From contig JAFLJS010000027.1 in NCBI GenBank assembly GCA_022712895.1, positions 1-39,682 on the forward strand: a DNA stretch of 39,682 bases, read 5' to 3'. The stretch comes from Desulfocapsa sp. (GTDB lineage: Bacteria > Desulfobacterota > Desulfobulbia > Desulfobulbales > Desulfocapsaceae). Below the pieces are notes generated by a model that saw nothing but the letters and a program-made list of their open reading frames with translations, was not told the DNA's origin and did no database searches. Made by a program: the position numbers and the translations under genes. Shown piece by piece: positions 35,534 through 39,682 of this stretch. The first letter of the stretch is position 1. Every line of letters begins with the position of its first letter.

Positions 35534-35568
35534 GCAAGAAATCATCTTGCTCACACTTTTAGTATAAT
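35534..35568 (+). promoter_or_regulatory. nrfA promoter region with operator-like dyad
   Basis: A perfect TATAAT lies at 35563-35568, 43 bp before the nrfA ATG, without a -35 box at normal spacing. Instead a dyad GCAAGA-N5-TCTTGC covers 35534-35550, ending 12 bp upstream of the -10. This is the arrangement of an activator-dependent promoter. The dyad does not match FNR (TTGAT-N4-ATCAA) and the activator is unknown. Confidence 0.45.
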
Positions 35569-35611
35569 ATGCTTTAAGATAACCTACCGTTACCAAAAAT
35601 AAAGAGGAACT

Positions 35612-37099
35612 ATGAAAAAAATGTACAAAGCAGTATTGATAGGCTCAGCAATGGCTATTAGCACCATAACCTTAACAATCCCCCCTTCGATGGCAACGGC
35701 TGAGACCATGATCAAAGAAACGGGTGTGGAAAGCCGCAATGAAGCCTGGGCTCAACATTTTCCTCTTCAGTATGAGTCCTGGAAACTGACTGGTGAAAGT
35801 GAGCGAATTGATGATATGCTCATCAAGAAACCGCAACTTGCTGTCCTCTGGGCCGGATATGGGTTCTCCAAGGACTACAATGCTCCGCGCGGACATCTTT
35901 ATGCCATTCAGGACAATGTCAACACTCTGCGTACCGGTGCCCCGGTGGGCCCGATAAGTGGTCCCATGCCGACTGCCTGCTGGAGCTGCAAATCTCCTGA
36001 TGTGCCGCGCATGATGCAAAAGGACGGTGAACTAGAGTTCTTTACCGGTAAATGGGCCAAGTACGGAAGTGAAATTGTTAACCCTATCGGTTGTGCTGAT
36101 TGTCACGACAGTCAAACCAGCGAATTGACCCTTTCTCGTCCTTTCCTCAAAAAAGGCCTGGAAGCGAGTGGAGTGGATCTTGAAAAGATCACCTCGGATG
36201 ATATGCGTTCTCTAACCTGTGCTCAATGCCACGTAGAATACTACTTTGAGAAGACCCCCTGGACCGACAAGGAAGGCAATAAAAAGATTGCTGTTGTGGT
36301 TACTCTCCCCTGGGCAAAAGGAATGAGCGCCGAGGCTATGGAAGAGTATTATGACGAGATAAACTTTAAAGACTGGACTCACACAATCAGCAAGGCTCCC
36401 ATGCTCAAGGCACAGCATCCCGGGTATGAGTTATACACCACCGGTATCCATGCAAAAAGTGGTGTCTCCTGTGCCGACTGTCATATGCCAAACATGAGCA
36501 AAGACGGGAAAGAGTACTCTGATCATAACCTCAAGAGTCCTATGGACGATATCGGAAACATCTGCCTCGGCTGTCATGATCAGACTGAAGAGGAGTTTCG
36601 ATCTGTGGTTGAGAACAAGCTGCAGCGTAAGGAACAGTTGATGGAAATTGCCATGGACAATCTGGCCAAGGCCCATCTCGAGGCAGGTAAGGCCTGGGAA
36701 CTGGGGGCCACCGAGCTTGAGATGGAGGACATCCTCAAGGATATAAGGCACGGTCAGTGGCGGTGGGATTATGCCATTGCCAGCCATGCCTCTTTTTTTC
36801 ATGCCCCGGAAGAAACCCTTCGTCTGCTAGCCGTATCCAATGAAATTGCCCAGACTGCACGTCTTAAATTGGTCAAGGTTCTAGCTAAATATGGTGCTGT
36901 GGACTATATGGCTCCCGATTTCTCCAGTAAAGAGAAGGCTCAGGGACTTGGAGGTGTACCTTTGACCAAGCTGATCGCAGAGAAAAAGCAGTTTAAAACA
37001 ACTCTGCTCCAGGAGTGGAACAAACAGGCAGTCAAAAATGGAAACCTGAATATGGATTCCCGTAAAGGTATGAGTGACAAGAGCTCCTACTCCAACTAA
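35612..37099 (+). CDS. nrfA: Ammonia-forming cytochrome c nitrite reductase
   Basis: NrfA reduces nitrite to ammonium with six electrons in the periplasm. The 495-residue precursor has a signal peptide (about 1-30, ending MATA). Five hemes follow: the catalytic CWSCK (Cys123-Lys127) with lysine ligation, and CXXCH at Cys161, 203, 287 and 318. Catalytic Arg107, Tyr210/211 and His269 are in the expected contexts (NTLRTGAP, QCHVEYYF, KAQHPGYELY), and the Glu-Tyr calcium site follows heme 3. GAGGAACT precedes the ATG. No nrfH quinol dehydrogenase gene is adjacent, so electrons must come from another membrane cytochrome. A terminator follows at 37296. Confidence 0.97.
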   Translation: MKKMYKAVLIGSAMAISTITLTIPPSMATAETMIKETGVESRNEAWAQHFPLQYESWKLTGESERIDDMLIKKPQLAVLWAGYGFSKDYNAPRGHLYAIQDNVNTLRTGAPVGPISGPMPTACWSCKSPDVPRMMQKDGELEFFTGKWAKYGSEIVNPIGCADCHDSQTSELTLSRPFLKKGLEASGVDLEKITSDDMRSLTCAQCHVEYYFEKTPWTDKEGNKKIAVVVTLPWAKGMSAEAMEEYYDEINFKDWTHTISKAPMLKAQHPGYELYTTGIHAKSGVSCADCHMPNMSKDGKEYSDHNLKSPMDDIGNICLGCHDQTEEEFRSVVENKLQRKEQLMEIAMDNLAKAHLEAGKAWELGATELEMEDILKDIRHGQWRWDYAIASHASFFHAPEETLRLLAVSNEIAQTARLKLVKVLAKYGAVDYMAPDFSSKEKAQGLGGVPLTKLIAEKKQFKTTLLQEWNKQAVKNGNLNMDSRKGMSDKSSYSN

Positions 37100-37139
37100 C
37101 ACATTTCTGTATTCCGCAAAACCGAATACAGTCAACAAG

Positions 37140-37266
37140 GATGGCGTGGTGAAAACTCTCCATCTCCTTCGTTGCTGCACATTTCCTATCATTACGACGT
37201 ACTTTAGTATGCCGAAATGATAGGAAATATTTGCGATTCGGATAGGAAGTTTTCTACTTAGCCATC
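37140..37266. repeat. 127-bp imperfect palindromic element (MITE/REP-like)
   Basis: The element is bounded by GGATGGC (37139-37145) and GCCATC (37261-37266). Inside, GAAAACT recurs inverted near the ends. A perfect 13-bp repeat ATTTCCTATCATT (37181-37193) / AATGATAGGAAAT (37216-37228) encloses a further small hairpin with a TTTA loop. The whole could fold into one long cruciform. It contains no coding frame of note. Its position between nrfA and its terminator, and its nested symmetry, suggest a mobile miniature element or a repetitive extragenic palindrome. Confidence 0.6.
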
Positions 37267-37295
37267 TAAGTTCTCAGTTTCACGAGTTTATCAAT

Positions 37296-37340
37296 AAAGC
37301 CTCTACCGGGAAATAATTCCAGTAGGGGCTTTGTTTGTTT
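37296..37340 (+). terminator. Intrinsic terminator downstream of nrfA
   Basis: AAAGCCTCTAC (37296-37306) pairs with GTAGGGGCTTT (37322-37332) with one G-U; an inner GGAA/TTCC extends the stem. The tail TTTGTTTGTTT follows. It lies about 200 bp after the nrfA stop, beyond the palindromic element. Confidence 0.75.
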
Positions 37341-37459
37341 AACAGTTCCTGGCTCTTTGGTATGAAACAATAAGTGGTGGGAATGTGTTCTCCATCTGTA
37401 AAACTTGCTAGCAAATAAAGTGGAGATAACACGGTTCGTGATGGCAGTATCTGCAAGGA

Positions 37460-37499
37460 ACAATGGTACCGCCTTTGTCGTGGCAGTACCATTGTTTTT
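37460..37499 (-). terminator. Hairpin between nrfA and the Tim44-like gene, possibly bidirectional
   Basis: ACAATGGTAC (37460-37469) and GTACCATTGT (37486-37495) form a perfect 10-bp stem, with an inner GCC/GGC. It lies 17 bp after the minus-strand Tim44-like stop codon. The T-run (37495-37499) is on the plus-strand side; on the minus strand only TTGTTCCTT follows. It probably ends transcription from both sides, better on the plus strand. Confidence 0.6.
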
Positions 37500-37515
37500 G
37501 AGGTGTAATAGTAGT

Positions 37516-38439
37516 CTAAGCTTCTTTAATTCCTTCTAACTTCCAGTCCTGAGTACCTAAAGGACGAGCCCAACTCCACTCTTCGGCAAACTTAACTGGT
37601 TCTGTCATAGATCCGGAAAGAAGATCTCCACTCTTGTCGTCCACGGTGTAATCGAGAAGATTGGCTGTGAAAAGAACCGTTACAAAATCTTCACCACTTT
37701 CAGATCCAGCAGAGATAAGTTCAACACCACGGATGGAGATATTCTCCAACTTGTTGAGTTCTCCTTTGGCTTCCATTTCACTGAACTGAGTTTTGTATTC
37801 AGAAGCGAGTTGTTCTCCTAACAGATGTTCGTAGGATGTTATATCTCTACGCATCCAGCCAGCCTGAACTTTAAAAAATACGTCTGATGCGATTTCTACA
37901 AAATAGTCAGTATCAAAATCTGGATCTGCTATCTGAATGACAGATATGCCTTCTTCCAGACTGGATTGTACTGGCTCCAGAGGAGGGGGGGGAGGAGTCG
38001 ATCCACCGGAGACAGCGTCATTATTGCCGCCAAAAGGAGAGTCGTTGCGTGGTGGTTGATATCCAGGAGAGGCACCTCTGGAGGGTTTTGCAGACATTCG
38101 TTTATAGAGAAAGTAGCCGGCAACACCAAGCAGCAGCAGGGGAAGGATTCCCATACCAGAGCCGCCCATGCCAAACATGGAACCAAGGAGCATGCCACCG
38201 ATGGCACCGCCAAGCAAGCCACCCATTAATCCACGGCTTAATCCAGACTTCTGCTGGTTTTGGCCGGTCTGTTTTTTCTGGGCAACAGGGGCTTTTTTTA
38301 CAGGTGTGGAACGTTTAAAAGATCTACCGCCACCTCGTGAGCGAGCATCTGAATAGTCTGCTAGAATACCAGCCTCAACAAAGCAGAGGGTGAAAAAGAC
38401 GAGAAAAAATGGGGTGAGTTTCCTCATAAAGACGAGCAT
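37516..38439 (-). CDS. Tim44-like domain membrane/secreted protein, full-length
   Basis: The 307-residue protein begins with a signal peptide or anchor (TPFFLVFFTLCFVEAGILA). An SRGGGRSF segment, a basic Gln/Lys-rich stretch, and a glycine/methionine-rich hydrophobic region (about 75-125, GGLLGGAIGGMLLGSMFGMG) follow. The C-terminal half (about 185-307) is a Tim44/MBA1-like domain (FDTDYFVEIASDVFFKVQAG, ending GTQDWKLEGIKEA). In mitochondria Tim44 tethers the import motor, but bacterial members are of unknown role, probably membrane-peripheral. GGAGG lies 6 nt before the ATG. It is the intact partner of the truncated copy at 34880, in the opposite orientation. Confidence 0.85.
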   Translation of the reverse strand: MLVFMRKLTPFFLVFFTLCFVEAGILADYSDARSRGGGRSFKRSTPVKKAPVAQKKQTGQNQQKSGLSRGLMGGLLGGAIGGMLLGSMFGMGGSGMGILPLLLLGVAGYFLYKRMSAKPSRGASPGYQPPRNDSPFGGNNDAVSGGSTPPPPPLEPVQSSLEEGISVIQIADPDFDTDYFVEIASDVFFKVQAGWMRRDITSYEHLLGEQLASEYKTQFSEMEAKGELNKLENISIRGVELISAGSESGEDFVTVLFTANLLDYTVDDKSGDLLSGSMTEPVKFAEEWSWARPLGTQDWKLEGIKEA

Positions 38440-38656
38440 GGTTTTCCTCCGGAAAATTTAAGAATTAGGTTAATCATTATTGCTAATAAATTAGCAACAG
38501 TCTCAACTTTTGTCATCCTTTTTACAACTTGCAATGCAGAAAAAAAATGTGCGGAGAGGGGCAAAATATTATACGCCACCAGTAAATTGTGATAGTATGT
38601 GAAAAGTATTACCGTATCCAAAGCAACTTTCTGAGATTATATTTTAAGGATAAGAA

Positions 38657-39043
38657 ATGTTACGAGATTTAGCGTTGGCAGCTAAGGCTGCTTGCAGCAA
38701 AGAGGATCAGGAATCATTGATCCCATTGATATTTTCCCTCAAAGAATTAGGTGCACAGGCCAAAAAGAGAGGATTTCTCTCACTGGAAGATAAGCTTGGA
38801 AGCATTAGTGACAACTTTCTTAAAATAGGCCTTCAACTTATTATTGATCAGACCAATCCTGATGTCGTCAGCGATATTCTTGACTCCGATATTTATTATA
38901 ATGAGTCAAACGGAAGGGAGCTCCTCAGGAAAATAATCATCCGTGAAGGTCTACTCCGTATTCAGGCAGGGGATACATCCCGAAATATCTTTCTCTGTAC
39001 CAGAACTTTTCTTGGGAAAATAGAAAACAGCGCGTTTTCCTGA
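38657..39043 (+). CDS. MotA cytoplasmic-loop-like soluble protein
   Basis: The 128-residue protein contains LGAQAKKRGFLSLEDKLGSI followed by SDNFLKIGLQLIIDQTNPDV and VSDILDSDI. This closely resembles the large cytoplasmic loop of MotA stator proteins (ARREGLLSLEDEL, FLKKGLQLVVDG). No membrane segment is present, so it cannot form a stator channel. The last 50 residues (ELLRKIIIREGLLRIQAGDT) are unfamiliar. It starts behind AAGGAT and is followed after 18 bp by the radical SAM gene, probably in one operon. A role in binding flagellar or stator partners is inference. Confidence 0.55.
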   Translation: MLRDLALAAKAACSKEDQESLIPLIFSLKELGAQAKKRGFLSLEDKLGSISDNFLKIGLQLIIDQTNPDVVSDILDSDIYYNESNGRELLRKIIIREGLLRIQAGDTSRNIFLCTRTFLGKIENSAFS

Positions 39044-39061
39044 TATCCCTGAACTACTCCC

Positions 39062-39682
39062 GTGCTTCTGATATTCCCACCACTTGCCAAGGCATGCGAG
39101 CCACCTGGCGGTATTCCCCGAATTGCCGGATTTCTGCGCGGTAATAATCGGAAGTGTCACATGTGGGATGCGAATCTTGAAGGGCAGCTTTATCTACTGG
39201 AATTGAAACAATCTCCTGTGGGTACCTGGAGCAAAAGGGCCTGGAAGCATGTGCAAAGTAACCTGCAACTCCTTCGCAGTACTGCTCTTTATGAAAACAG
39301 TGACCGTTATCAGCGGGCCGTGCGTGATCTCAATCGTGCCATAAACCAAAGTTGCCATGCATCTGTTGCTAGTATCAGTCTTGCAGATTATCAGGATGGT
39401 CAGCTATCAACGCACCAGAGTCAGGATCTGCTCCTGGCTGCGGAAAAGTACCAGGAAAATATCTTCTTTTCCTTTTTCCAGAAACGGCTTAGTGAGCTTC
39501 TTGGCCAGAGTGAGCATCAATTTGTTGGTATTTCCCTTAACTATCTCAGTCAGGCTCTTCCAACTTTTATTCTTGCCGGTTTGTTGAAGAAAGAATATCC
39601 GGCAATTACAATTATTGTTGGTGGTGGTCTGGTCACGTCATGGATGCGGAGCCCAACATGGATAAATCCGTTTAGATCGGAA
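39062..39682 (+). CDS. B12-binding radical SAM protein, 5' part only
   Basis: A frame open from a GTG at 39062 to the window end (207 codons) begins MLLIFPPLAKACEPPGGIPR and continues IAGFLRGNNRKCHMWDANLE. It ends with FVGISLNYLSQALPTFILAG and ITIIVGGGLVTSWMRSPTWI. This is the N-terminal Rossmann-like cobalamin-binding domain of large B12-dependent radical SAM proteins; the CxxxCxxC cluster motif would lie downstream of the window. An in-frame TGA at 39050 limits the start to this GTG (no ATG is available), and no good Shine-Dalgarno sequence is seen. The final residues may be distorted by adapter sequence. The product may be a methylase or other B12 radical SAM enzyme. Confidence 0.8.
   Translation, partial: MLLIFPPLAKACEPPGGIPRIAGFLRGNNRKCHMWDANLEGQLYLLELKQSPVGTWSKRAWKHVQSNLQLLRSTALYENSDRYQRAVRDLNRAINQSCHASVASISLADYQDGQLSTHQSQDLLLAAEKYQENIFFSFFQKRLSELLGQSEHQFVGISLNYLSQALPTFILAGLLKKEYPAITIIVGGGLVTSWMRSPTWINPFRSE
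39674..39682. other. Possible Illumina adapter start at the contig end
   Basis: The last nine bases, AGATCGGAA, equal the first nine bases of the common Illumina TruSeq adapter. Exact placement at the terminus suggests untrimmed read-through rather than genomic sequence, so the last three encoded residues (RSE) of the partial gene may be artefactual. Confidence 0.55.

Noticed and set aside
1-39682. tRNA, rRNA, integrase or insertion-sequence genes
   Set aside because: Looked for on both strands by pattern; none seen, so the cas locus shows no obvious mobile-element carrier in this window.

Overview
The window reads as a chromosomal contig of a strictly or facultatively anaerobic, respiratory Gram-negative bacterium, most likely a Desulfobacterota member of the Desulfobulbales type (inference). 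The signs are a 12-heme membrane-anchored cytochrome c, an ammonifying nitrite reductase NrfA, a class I Fe-S fumarase, an elongation factor G of the spirochaete/deltaproteobacterial subtype, Tim44-like secreted proteins, a PilZ protein and a large hybrid sensor kinase. Both ends look like assembly ends: position 1 lies inside a CRISPR repeat, and the last nine bases equal the start of the common Illumina adapter.

1-10.2 kb holds a complete type I-C CRISPR-Cas locus, all read on the minus strand: cas3-cas5c-cas8c(cas11c)-cas7c-[Bro-N/DinD-like gene]-cas4-cas1-cas2-leader-array. The array shows 19 identical 31-nt repeats and 18 spacers and runs off the window. The unusual element is the Bro-N/DinD-like gene, which sits between effector and adaptation genes, overlaps cas4 by 4 bp and is preceded by a perfect 10-bp hairpin. 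A dyad lies upstream of cas3, followed by the remnant of a YefM/Phd-type antitoxin broken by an in-frame stop.

10.7-19.6 kb holds housekeeping genes: fumarase with a left-handed beta-helix nucleotidyl/acyltransferase-like protein (minus), then lon and mltG (plus), then a convergent hybrid histidine kinase with a periplasmic solute-binding sensor. 20.3-24.8 kb is a tight plus-strand run of nadE, a 12-heme cytochrome, and a cNMP-binding/DUF4388-like regulator. A minus-strand LysM-RlpA protein without a signal peptide follows.

25.6-31.6 kb: fusA lies outside any ribosomal operon, behind a terminator-like hairpin and two small stem-loops. A P-loop ATPase behind a nested stem-loop leader follows, then a strong terminator, then a eukaryote-type hisA with a small ribbon-helix-helix-like protein and an NAD-dependent epimerase.

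31.6-39.7 kb: a PilZ protein, a single receiver domain, a membrane methyltransferase-like protein and a small lipoprotein. These are followed by a visibly decaying stretch with an nhaR pseudogene and a truncated Tim44-like paralogue. Then come nrfA (without nrfH), a 127-bp palindromic element, terminators, the full-length Tim44-like paralogue in inverted orientation, a MotA-loop-like soluble protein, and the 5' part of a B12-binding radical SAM gene that runs off the end.
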